DNA of 64,000 nt from Bradyrhizobium sp. CIAT3101 (GTDB lineage Bacteria > Pseudomonadota > Alphaproteobacteria > Rhizobiales > Xanthobacteraceae). Position 1 is the first letter of the stretch, and each line of letters starts with the position of its first letter. The position numbers were made by a program, and so were the translations under genes. The notes beneath the pieces were generated by a model, which did not search any database, had not been told where the DNA came from, and worked only from the letters and a program-made list of their open reading frames with translations. The stretch is taken from assembly GCF_029714945.1 (NCBI RefSeq), contig NZ_CP121634.1, positions 4,051,001 to 4,115,000 of the forward strand, written 5' to 3'. Shown here in pieces: positions 10,290-17,815 of this stretch.

Positions 10290-12785
10290 TTATTCCACGC
10301 TGCCGGCGCCGCGGCGCAAATCGGCCTCGATCTGGAGCCGCGTGCCACCGCCAAAGCGAGCGCGGTAGACCTGGAGGTTCTCCATGATCCGCTGCACGTA
10401 ATTGCGTGTTTCGGAGAACGGGATCAGCTCGACCCAGTCGACCGCGTCGATCTTGGATTCGCGCGGGTCACCGTAACGGTCGATCCATTTCTTCACGCTG
10501 CCGCGGCCCGCGTTGTAGGCCGCAAAGGTCATGATGTAGGAGCCGCGATAATCCTCGAGCAGGCCGCCGAGCTCCGCTGCCCCGAGCGTGGCGTTGTAGG
10601 ACGAATCGTTCCTCAGCCGCGACAGGTCATAGGTCGCGCCGTGCCGTTTGCAGACGTAACGCGCGGCGTCCGGTGTCACCTGCATCAGGCCATAGGCCTG
10701 CGCGGGCGAGACCACGGCCGGATTGAACGCGCTTTCCTGCCGCGCGATCGCGTAGACGATGCTGCGCTCGACCTCGGGACCGATCTGCGTGAACTGCGGA
10801 ATGCCGTTGACGGGGTAGGCGTAGAAGTCGAACGGCAGGCCGCGGTTGAGCGCGGCCTTGCCGACCAGCAGCATGCCACGCGCGTCGCTGTAGCGCTGGG
10901 TGAGTTCGCCGAGGCCGGTGAGCGCCTCGGGATCGCCGTTCTCGCCCATATCGGCAAGCATCGGCACCGCCATCTCGCGCTCGTCGAGTTCGTAAAGCAG
11001 TTGCGCCGCGCGCACGATCTCCAGCCGTTCGGCGCCGCGGCCGCGCGGCTGGCTGTTCAGCTCGATCTGCGGCAAGCCGAGCTTCGCGCGCGCGAGCTGG
11101 CCGTAATAGCTCGTCGACTGCTCGGCAGCGCGGGCATAGGCGTTGCGCGCCTCCTGCTGGCGGCCCGCGGCTTCCGCGGCGCGGCCCTGCCAGTAACCGG
11201 CACGCGCCAGCGTGGTCGGATTGACGCTGCCGACGCCGATGCGGGCAAAGTGCTGGGCGGCTGCCGCGGGATCATTGAGGAAGCGCAGCGCGATCCAGCC
11301 CGCCGTGAATTCCTGCTCGGTCTTGTAGATGTCGCGCGAGGGGAGCGCCGCGTCGCGTGCGATCAGATAGGCGCTGCGGAAGTCCTCGGTGTCGATCATC
11401 TTGCGCGCCAGGAGGCGCCGCTCGATCCACCATTCGTCGAGATTGTAGAGCCGGTTCGGATCCTTCGGCGCCGCCAGCATGAGCTGTGCCGCCTCAGGAA
11501 ACTTCTCTTCGCGGCGCAGCAGCTGGATCTTGCTGAAGATGAAGCCGGGATCGCTGTGCAGCTCGCGCGGCACCTCTTCGAGCAGAGCGCGCGTGTTCGG
11601 CGCCTTCTTGAAGGACGCGATGCGGGCCTTGGCGAGCGCGACATAGCCGGCGCCAAGGCGCCTCGCGGCGCGCAGCGCTGCCTCGGTCTCGCTGCCATAG
11701 AGCAGCGTATCCATCCGCGCCTTCTGGTCGCCCGGCGTGAGCAGGGCGCCGAACTGGTCGAGCGCGTTGTTCTCGGTATCCTCCGACATCGGATCGCTGC
11801 GCCAGGCTTCGCGCACGAGGCGCTCGGCATTGGCGCGGTCGCCGCGTGCCAGCATCGCCTTGGCCAGCACGAAGCGGCCCTTGGCCGAAACGGGGGATTC
11901 GTTCTCGAACCACGACCAGCCGACGGAATCGTCGCGCCTGTCGTCCCACATCGCGGCCTCCAGGCGCCGGCGCAGGAAGGTCTGCGACGGCCAGCTCGGA
12001 TTGGCCGAGAGGAAGGCGCGGTAGCGCTCAACGCTCGCGCCATTGTCCTCGCTGCGCAGGATGATCCATTCCGCGAGCTTCCGCGCAACGGGGTCCGAAA
12101 TCGAATCCGCGTAACTGCTGGCATCGCCCGGCTTGCGCTTGCGCACGAGCTCAATGACGTTTTCCAGCGTGTCCTTGTCGGCTTGCGACGTCGACGATGT
12201 CGCCGCAACGGCGGCCGGCGTCACCGGCTTGCGCGGGGCGGCGTGCTGGCGGGTCGCCGGTGCCAGCACCGGCGCTGCGACCGGTCTCGCGGGGGCGGGC
12301 GCGGAAGGTTTGACGGTGGCCGTCACCGCCGGCGCGGCGTGGGAGGCGGGAGCACTGGCGGCTGGACGTGATTTGGGCGCGGTGGCTGCAGCGGCGGGCT
12401 TCGGCTTGTCCTTATCCTTGCTGGCGGTCTTGCCAGCATCCTTCCCGGAATCCTTGGCGGATTTCTTCGCCGCTTCCGTCGCGCCATTCTTGACCGGGGC
12501 GGGAGCCGCTGCTCCCTTGCTTGCGCCCTTGGCTGTGTCCTTGGCCGATCCCTTCGAAGCGTCCTTCGCGGGCGGTTTGGCAGCCGGCTTCGCAGTTCCC
12601 TTGTCAGTTCCCTTATTATTAGTTCCCTTGTCAGTTCCCGTGGCGGCCTGCTTGGCCGGTTCCTTCGCGGCGTCGTCGGCGGTCTCATTCGACTTGGCGA
12701 GGGCGACGCAGCCGATCGACAGGCCGGCCATCAGGCATATGGCCAGACCGGCGGATCGCCATGCGGTACGCGGAAAGGAGGTCAC
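10290..12785 (-). CDS. Soluble lytic murein transglycosylase
   Basis: A periplasmic enzyme that cleaves peptidoglycan glycan strands to 1,6-anhydro products. The C-terminal SLT domain has the catalytic glutamate in 'ARQESAFNP', then 'AYGLMQVTPDAA' and 'FAAYNAGRGSVKKW'; the central part is the helical superhelix of Slt70-type enzymes ('YWQGRAAEA'). Start chosen at a GTG (12785), which yields a compact signal peptide 'FPRTAWRSAGLAICLMAG'; a TTG at 12869 would add 28 residues. After the signal comes about 130 residues of Lys/Ala/Thr/Pro low-complexity sequence absent from the E. coli enzyme, possibly a wall-spanning linker. It is divergent from dapA. Confidence 0.93.
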   Translation of the reverse strand: MTSFPRTAWRSAGLAICLMAGLSIGCVALAKSNETADDAAKEPAKQAATGTDKGTNNKGTDKGTAKPAAKPPAKDASKGSAKDTAKGASKGAAAPAPVKNGATEAAKKSAKDSGKDAGKTASKDKDKPKPAAAATAPKSRPAASAPASHAAPAVTATVKPSAPAPARPVAAPVLAPATRQHAAPRKPVTPAAVAATSSTSQADKDTLENVIELVRKRKPGDASSYADSISDPVARKLAEWIILRSEDNGASVERYRAFLSANPSWPSQTFLRRRLEAAMWDDRRDDSVGWSWFENESPVSAKGRFVLAKAMLARGDRANAERLVREAWRSDPMSEDTENNALDQFGALLTPGDQKARMDTLLYGSETEAALRAARRLGAGYVALAKARIASFKKAPNTRALLEEVPRELHSDPGFIFSKIQLLRREEKFPEAAQLMLAAPKDPNRLYNLDEWWIERRLLARKMIDTEDFRSAYLIARDAALPSRDIYKTEQEFTAGWIALRFLNDPAAAAQHFARIGVGSVNPTTLARAGYWQGRAAEAAGRQQEARNAYARAAEQSTSYYGQLARAKLGLPQIELNSQPRGRGAERLEIVRAAQLLYELDEREMAVPMLADMGENGDPEALTGLGELTQRYSDARGMLLVGKAALNRGLPFDFYAYPVNGIPQFTQIGPEVERSIVYAIARQESAFNPAVVSPAQAYGLMQVTPDAARYVCKRHGATYDLSRLRNDSSYNATLGAAELGGLLEDYRGSYIMTFAAYNAGRGSVKKWIDRYGDPRESKIDAVDWVELIPFSETRNYVQRIMENLQVYRARFGGGTRLQIEADLRRGAGSVE

Positions 12786-13027
12786 GGAGGTTCGTCGCCC
12801 CGAATCAGTCAATTGGCTCAAGACCTGTCTGTACAAGATCTGGCTGTATTTGATTGAATATGCGGACAAAATACCAACAGCCGCTTACCTTCGCCCGGTT
12901 TGCACCACTACCGCGGCAAAATCGCGGCCTAAACGGTGCGTCAGTCGGCAGCAGGTCTTTTACCGGCCGGATAGACCCGATAAGAATGGGGCTTGCTCTA
13001 AAATCTCGCCGCGTACGGAGGAAGTCC

Positions 13028-13918
13028 ATGGCAGCCAAGACGAAATTCCGGGGGTCGTTCACCGCCTTGGTCACGCCCTTCAAAAACGGCTCGCTGGACG
13101 AAGCCGCGTTCCGCTCCCTGGTCAACTGGCAGATCTCCGAGGGCACCAACGGCCTGGTCCCGGTCGGCACCACCGGCGAGAGCCCGACGCTTTCCCACGA
13201 CGAGCACAAGAAGGTCGTCGAATGGTGCATCGAGGAAGCCAAGGGCCGGGTGCCCGTGATTGCCGGCGCCGGCTCCAACTCCACCAAGGAAGCAGTCGAG
13301 CTGGCCCAGCACGCCGAGAAGGCGGGCGCCAACGCCGTGCTGGTGGTGACGCCCTACTACAACAAGCCGACCCAGGAAGGCATGTATCAGCACTTCAAGG
13401 CGATCAACGATGCGATCGGGATTCCGATCATCATCTACAACATCCCTCCGCGCTCGGTGATCGACATGTCGGTCGACACCATGAAGCGTCTGTGGGAGCT
13501 GAAGAACATTGCCGGCGTCAAGGACGCCACCGCCAGCATGGTGCGCGTGTCGCAACAGCGCGCGGCACTCGGCGAGGACTTCAACCAGCTCTCTGGCGAA
13601 GACGCCACCATCATCGGCTACATGGCGCATGGCGGCCACGGCTGCATCTCGGTGACCTCGAACGTCGCGCCGCGTCTGTGCGCCGAGTTCCACGCCGCCT
13701 GGCAGAAGGGCGACGCCAAGGCGGCGCTCGCGATCCACGACAAGCTGATGCCGCTGCATAACAACCTTTTCATCGAGAGCAATCCGGCGCCGATCAAGTA
13801 CGCGATGTCGCTGCTCGGCAAGTTCGACGAGACGCTGCGGCTGCCGATGGTGCCGGTGTCCGAATCGACGCGCGTTGCCGTGCGCAGCGCCATGGTGCAC
13901 GCCGGACTGATCAACTGA
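13028..13918 (+). CDS. dapA: 4-hydroxy-tetrahydrodipicolinate synthase
   Basis: A 296-residue cytosolic aldolase that condenses pyruvate and aspartate semialdehyde, the first committed step of diaminopimelate and lysine synthesis. Family residues are present: 'GTTGESPTL' near 48-55, Tyr137 in 'IIIYNIPPR' and the Schiff-base Lys165 in 'AGVKDAT'. The start at 13028 follows a good ribosome binding site, ggaggaag at 13017-13024; an earlier in-frame start would add 58 unrelated residues. Length is normal. It stands next to the divergent slt gene, a peptidoglycan theme that fits the product. Confidence 0.98.
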   Translation: MAAKTKFRGSFTALVTPFKNGSLDEAAFRSLVNWQISEGTNGLVPVGTTGESPTLSHDEHKKVVEWCIEEAKGRVPVIAGAGSNSTKEAVELAQHAEKAGANAVLVVTPYYNKPTQEGMYQHFKAINDAIGIPIIIYNIPPRSVIDMSVDTMKRLWELKNIAGVKDATASMVRVSQQRAALGEDFNQLSGEDATIIGYMAHGGHGCISVTSNVAPRLCAEFHAAWQKGDAKAALAIHDKLMPLHNNLFIESNPAPIKYAMSLLGKFDETLRLPMVPVSESTRVAVRSAMVHAGLIN

Positions 13919-13971
13919 GGCGATCGGGGGCTGCCGTAGCGAATTCAATGCAAGGCGTCGAAACATAGGGG

Positions 13972-14391
13972 ATGCGCATGCTCAAGGAATTTCGCGATTT
14001 CGCAATGAAAGGCAATGTCGTCGATCTCGCCGTTGCGGTCATCATCGGCGCCGCCTTCGGCGCCATCGTGACGTCGATGGTCAACGACATCATCATGCCG
14101 ATCATAGGCGCGATCACCGGCGGCCTGGATTTCTCCAACTATTTCGTCGGACTCTCGAGCAAGGTCACGGAGCACAATCTCGCCGATGCCAAGAAGCAGG
14201 GGGCCGTGTTGGCTTACGGCAGCTTCTTCACGTTGGTCGTGAACTTTGCCATCGTCGCCTTCGTGCTGTTCATGGTCATCCGCACCATGAACCAGTTCAA
14301 GCGCAAGGAAGAGGTCAAGCCCGCGGAGCCGCCGAAGCCGTCGGCCGAGGTCGTGCTGCTGACCGAGATCCGCGATCTCCTCAAGAAGTGA
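13972..14391 (+). CDS. mscL: Large-conductance mechanosensitive channel
   Basis: A 139-residue inner-membrane channel that opens under high membrane tension to release solutes on osmotic downshock. It has the diagnostic N-terminus '[20 protein letters not shown]', the first pore helix '[16 protein letters not shown]', a periplasmic loop and the second helix '[16 protein letters not shown]', then a charged cytoplasmic tail ending '[11 protein letters not shown]'. Either ATG at 13972 or 13978 may be used. It lies between dapA and smpB in the same direction, 53 and 59 bases from its neighbours. Confidence 0.97.
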   Translation: MRMLKEFRDFAMKGNVVDLAVAVIIGAAFGAIVTSMVNDIIMPIIGAITGGLDFSNYFVGLSSKVTEHNLADAKKQGAVLAYGSFFTLVVNFAIVAFVLFMVIRTMNQFKRKEEVKPAEPPKPSAEVVLLTEIRDLLKK

Positions 14392-14450
14392 CGCGCGCGC
14401 TTCATCCAATCTGTTAGCGTCGCTGCGTATCTCGATCAGGTTTCTGTGCC

Positions 14451-14924
14451 ATGGCCGATAAGAACGAACGTCCTATCAAGGTCATGGCGGAAAATCGCAA
14501 GGCCCGCTTCAACTATGCGATCGAGGATACGATCGAGGCGGGCATTGCGCTGACCGGAACCGAGGTGAAGTCGATCCGCAACGGCAAGAGCACGATTGCG
14601 GAGTCCTACGCCGATTCCAAGGACGGCGAGATCTGGCTGATCAACGCCACCATTCCCGAATATCTCCAGGGCAACCGCTTCAACCACGAGCCCAAGCGGC
14701 CGCGAAAGCTGCTGCTACACCGCCGGCAGATCAACAAGCTGATGGGCGCGGTCGACCGCGAAGGCATGACGCTGATCCCGCTCAAGCTCTATTTCAACGA
14801 GCGCGGGCGGGCCAAGCTGCAGCTCGCGGTAGCAAAGGGCAAGAAGCTGCACGACAAGCGCGAGAGCGAGAAGAAGCGCGACTGGAGCCGGGAGAAGGGC
14901 CGGCTGATGCGGGCGAGGGGGTAG
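14451..14924 (+). CDS. smpB: SsrA-binding protein
   Basis: A 157-residue RNA-binding partner of tmRNA, needed for trans-translation that frees stalled ribosomes and tags the incomplete protein. Recognised by '[17 protein letters not shown]', '[13 protein letters not shown]' and '[20 protein letters not shown]', followed by the basic tail '[16 protein letters not shown]' that enters the ribosome decoding centre. Complete and of normal length. The tmRNA gene itself is not in this window. Confidence 0.98.
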   Translation: MADKNERPIKVMAENRKARFNYAIEDTIEAGIALTGTEVKSIRNGKSTIAESYADSKDGEIWLINATIPEYLQGNRFNHEPKRPRKLLLHRRQINKLMGAVDREGMTLIPLKLYFNERGRAKLQLAVAKGKKLHDKRESEKKRDWSREKGRLMRARG

Positions 14925-14932
14925 AGGACGGG

Positions 14933-15526
14933 ATGTCTCAGAAAAACCTGCTCGAGGTCGACTGGAGCCAGATCCCGGCACCCGCCGACGATGGCGGTGC
15001 CGCGCATCTGAAGGGGCTGACGCTGCCTGCGATCGGCCTGCGTGCGACCGATGACAATTCGGTCGATCTGTCGGCGCTCCCGGGCCGCACCGTGGTGTTC
15101 GCCTATCCGCGCACCGGCGAGCCCGGCAAGATCGCGCTGGTCGACGATTGGGACATGATCCCGGGGGCGCGAGGCTGCACGCCGCAGACATGTGCGTTTC
15201 GCGACCTGTTTGCCGATCTGAAAGCCGCGGGCGCCGGCCAGGTGTACGGGCTTTCGACCCAGAGCAACGCCTATCAGACCGAGATGGCGTCGCGGCTGCA
15301 TCTTCCGTTCCCGGTACTCTCGGACGAGAAGCTTGCGCTCACGCGCGCGCTGAATCTGCCGACCATGGAGGTCGCGGGCCTGACGCTGATCAAGCGCCTC
15401 GCGCTGATCGTCGACGACGCCAGGATCACGCATGTGTTCTATCCGGTGTTCCCTCCCGATCGGAACGCCGGCGATGTGCTTGACTGGCTGAAGGCCAATC
15501 CCGCAAAGACTCCGGCAAAGGGTTGA
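14933..15526 (+). CDS. Peroxiredoxin (AhpC/TSA, BCP-like)
   Basis: A 197-residue thioredoxin-fold peroxidase. It carries a peroxidatic-type cysteine in 'GARGCTPQTCAFRD' with a second cysteine five residues on, as in atypical two-cysteine BCP/PrxQ enzymes, and 'FAYPRTGEPG' in the preceding strand. Later 'VYGLSTQSNAYQTEMA' and 'LPFPVLSDEKLALTRALNLP' are typical. Likely removes hydrogen peroxide or organic peroxides in the cytosol using thioredoxin or a similar reductant. It begins eight bases after smpB and is probably co-transcribed. A 52-bp repeat follows its stop. Confidence 0.88.
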   Translation: MSQKNLLEVDWSQIPAPADDGGAAHLKGLTLPAIGLRATDDNSVDLSALPGRTVVFAYPRTGEPGKIALVDDWDMIPGARGCTPQTCAFRDLFADLKAAGAGQVYGLSTQSNAYQTEMASRLHLPFPVLSDEKLALTRALNLPTMEVAGLTLIKRLALIVDDARITHVFYPVFPPDRNAGDVLDWLKANPAKTPAKG

Positions 15527-15530
15527 TTAT

Positions 15531-15582
15531 TTTGACGCGTTTTCTTTACGCGAACCGGTGGCCACTTCGCTCGAAAACGCTC
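15531..15582 (-). repeat. 52-bp dispersed intergenic repeat, copy 2
   Basis: Reverse complement of the element at 838-889, with two differences near the centre (gtggcc here against gtggat). It lies between the convergent peroxiredoxin and uracil-DNA glycosylase genes and touches the glycosylase stop codon by one base. Confidence 0.85.
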
Positions 15583-16256
15583 TAGTCGAGGTCGGCTCTT
15601 ATCTTCGCGAACACGCTGCGGAACATGTCCGTCGTCAGCACGCCCGTGTTCGTGTTGTAGCGGGAGCAGTGATAGCTGTCGTAGAGCTTGAACCGGCCTG
15701 CCTGGTGCTCGGCGCCGTGGCCGAAGGGCGCTTGCGAGGCCTTCAGCTTCAGCGGCTTGAGCACAGTGTCGTGCGCAATGCGTCCGAGCGCCACGATCGC
15801 GCGCAAGTTCGGCATCGTCTCGAGGTTGGCGACGAGAAACGGGCGACAGGTGTTGATCTCGATCGGCAGCGGCTTGTTCTGTGGCGGAACGCAATGCACG
15901 GCATTGGCGATCCGGCAGTCGACAAGCTTCAGCCCGTCGTCGGGACGCGCCTGGTAGGTGCCCTTGGCGAAACCGTATTCGAGCAGCGTGGCGTAGAGCA
16001 GGTCGCCCGCATAATCGCCGGTGAACGGGCGGCCGGTGCGGTTGGCGCCCTGCATTCCCGGCGCAAGGCCGACGATCAACAGGCGTGCCTTGATATCGCC
16101 GAACGGCGGCACCGGCGCGTTGTGCCACAGCGGCTCGCGCGCGCGGTTCGCCTCGCGAAAGGCGACCAGGCGCGGACAGAGCGGGCAGTCACGGTCGGGA
16201 ACGAGGGTGGGGGCCTGGCGGCTGGACCGGGCCGCCTCACTCCTCGAAGTCGTCAT
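15582..16256 (-). CDS. Uracil-DNA glycosylase, family 5 (UDGb)
   Basis: A 224-residue repair enzyme that removes uracil and possibly other deaminated bases from DNA. The iron-sulfur cysteines begin in 'DRDCPLCPRLVAFRE'; motif A 'GLAPGMQGANRTGRPFTGD' is the family-5 form rather than family 4, and the second cysteine pair lies in 'NAVHCVPPQN' and 'INTCRPF'. The C-terminal motif 'DSYHCSRYNTNTG' supplies the DNA-intercalating loop. Start at 16256 is preferred over an upstream frame that would lie inside the neighbour. It overlaps the end of the upstream NYN-domain gene by 20 bases, suggesting coupled translation. Confidence 0.92.
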   Translation of the reverse strand: MTTSRSEAARSSRQAPTLVPDRDCPLCPRLVAFREANRAREPLWHNAPVPPFGDIKARLLIVGLAPGMQGANRTGRPFTGDYAGDLLYATLLEYGFAKGTYQARPDDGLKLVDCRIANAVHCVPPQNKPLPIEINTCRPFLVANLETMPNLRAIVALGRIAHDTVLKPLKLKASQAPFGHGAEHQAGRFKLYDSYHCSRYNTNTGVLTTDMFRSVFAKIRADLD

Positions 16257-16881
16257 CGCCCCTCGGCGCCATCGTGGTCGCGCGCTGGAGGAACTGCGGG
16301 GCGTGGTGGCGTGCCTCGCGCTCGCCGCGGTCACGCGGGGCGGGGCGCTCGGACGGGTCGCGGCCAAGCTTGGACTGCAACTCGACGAGATCGGTGAAGA
16401 CGTCGGCCTGGCGGCGCAGCTCGTCGGCGATCATCGGCGGCTGGCTGGCGATGGTGGAGACCACGGTCACCCGCACGCCGCGGCGCTGCACAGCTTCGAC
16501 CAGCGAGCGGAAGTCGCCGTCGCCCGAGAACAGCACCATCTGGTCGATGTGCTCGGCGAGCTCCATGGCATCGACCGCGAGCTCGATGTCCATGTTGCCC
16601 TTGACCTTGCGGCGGCCGGAGGCGTCGATGAATTCCTTGGTCGCCTTGGTGACGACGGTGTAGCCGTTGTAGTCGAGCCAGTCGATCAGGGGACGGATCG
16701 AGGAATATTCCTGATCCTCGATGATCGCTGTGTAATAGAACGCCCGCAGCAGCGTCCCCCGGCTCTGAAATTCCTTCAGAAGGCGCTTGTAATCGATGTC
16801 GAAGCCTAGAGTTTTCGCCGTTGCGTAAAGATTGGCCCCGTCGATGAAGAGCGCGATCTTGTTGGTAGGGGAAGGTGACAT
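16237..16881 (-). CDS. NYN-domain (LabA/DUF88) putative ribonuclease
   Basis: A 214-residue protein with the PIN-like NYN fold: 'IALFIDGANLYATAK' supplies the first metal-binding aspartate, 'GNMDIELAVDAMELAEHI' the middle acidic residues and 'LFSGDGDFRSLVEAVQRRG' the last pair. Family members are magnesium-dependent RNases or regulatory proteins such as cyanobacterial LabA. After about residue 170 the protein becomes charged and disordered and ends 'GDDDFEE'. It is divergent from rpoZ and overlaps the uracil-DNA glycosylase gene downstream. Target RNA unknown. Confidence 0.9.
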   Translation of the reverse strand: MSPSPTNKIALFIDGANLYATAKTLGFDIDYKRLLKEFQSRGTLLRAFYYTAIIEDQEYSSIRPLIDWLDYNGYTVVTKATKEFIDASGRRKVKGNMDIELAVDAMELAEHIDQMVLFSGDGDFRSLVEAVQRRGVRVTVVSTIASQPPMIADELRRQADVFTDLVELQSKLGRDPSERPAPRDRGEREARHHAPQFLQRATTMAPRGDDDFEE

Positions 16882-17212
16882 TCAGTTTGCTCGCGTAGTG
16901 TGTTCGTGATTGATCGTTTTATTGTTGGCGCGACGGCAGCCTACCGCGCAGTTCAAAGTGCTGCCGAAACCCGTCGAAACCGCAAATCCGGAGAAGTCGG
17001 GGCAATCAAGGTATAGTTATGGCGGACTTTCCTACACCCGGCGCTGCCCTCAATGGCAACCCGGGAAACCACCCGTCCCAGCCCCAATGTGGAGGTATCA
17101 GAGGCGTTTGGCGAGGCCAAATCACAAATTTGCCTTGCGAAACCGCCTCGGCCCCTATAACTAGCCCCGATCATCCACATATTTCGTCCCACCCACAACG
17201 GAGCGACAGTCT
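16882..17212. other. Divergent promoter region, NYN gene and rpoZ
   Basis: 331 bases between two divergent genes, with no coding sequence that I can support. It must contain promoters for both directions. A possible minus-10-like tataac at 17156-17161, 52 bases before rpoZ, has only a poorly spaced minus-35 (ttgcga at 17135-17140), so I do not call it. Confidence 0.45.
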
Positions 17213-17605
17213 ATGGCTCGCGTCACCGTAGAAGATTGTATCGACAAGGTCGACAACCGGTTTGACCTGGTCCTGCTGGCCGCCCACCGTGCCCGCATGA
17301 TTTCGTCCGGTTCACAACTAACGGTTGACCGCGATAACGACAAGAACCCTGTTGTATCTTTGCGCGAAATTGCCGACGAGACCATCTCGCCGGAGGATCT
17401 CCGCGAGGAGCTGGTGCACTCCCTCCAGAAGTTCGTCGAGGTGGACGAGCCCGAGCCGGATACGGTGCCGTTGATCGGTTCCGCCGGCGCCAGCGTCGAT
17501 GCCGACGATACCGAAGTTGCTGTTGAGCGCATGACCGAAGAGGAGCTCCTGAAGGGCCTCGAAGGCCTCGCGCCGCCGGAAGAGCAGCCCGAGGAGGACG
17601 AGTAA
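17213..17605 (+). CDS. rpoZ: RNA polymerase omega subunit
   Basis: A 130-residue omega subunit that helps fold the beta-prime subunit and, with it, forms a ppGpp binding site on RNA polymerase. The conserved start '[20 protein letters not shown]' and '[11 protein letters not shown]' are unmistakable. The last 70 residues are an acidic extension ('EEQPEEDE') longer than in E. coli but usual for Alphaproteobacteria. It has its own terminator and is followed by the (p)ppGpp synthetase gene, the same order as rpoZ-spoT in many Proteobacteria. Confidence 0.98.
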   Translation: MARVTVEDCIDKVDNRFDLVLLAAHRARMISSGSQLTVDRDNDKNPVVSLREIADETISPEDLREELVHSLQKFVEVDEPEPDTVPLIGSAGASVDADDTEVAVERMTEEELLKGLEGLAPPEEQPEEDE

Positions 17606-17644
17606 TCGTCTTACTCGCGATCGTCGACTTCTTGTGATCTTATC

Positions 17645-17678
17645 AAAGGCCCGAACCCGCGTTCGGGCCTTTGCTTTT
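17645..17678 (+). terminator. Intrinsic terminator of rpoZ
   Basis: A perfect 12-bp stem aaaggcccgaac/gttcgggccttt with a ccgc loop, followed by gctttt, 40 bases after the rpoZ stop. Confidence 0.92.
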
Positions 17679-17815
17679 GTTGGCGTTTTCGTGGTTACCA
17701 TAGCGTTGCCGGTTTGCGCCGCGCGGCTGTCATCGAATTGATCGGCCGCGCCCGCGATCGGAGCTTAGGATGTATACAACGGGCCGTTTCGTGGTCCGTT
17801 TGAAGGCAGGACGGA

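Noticed and set aside
10173..12371. Long open frame on the plus strand (732 codons)
   Set aside because: Lies fully antisense to the lytic transglycosylase, has no recognisable domain and arises from high GC in the third codon position.
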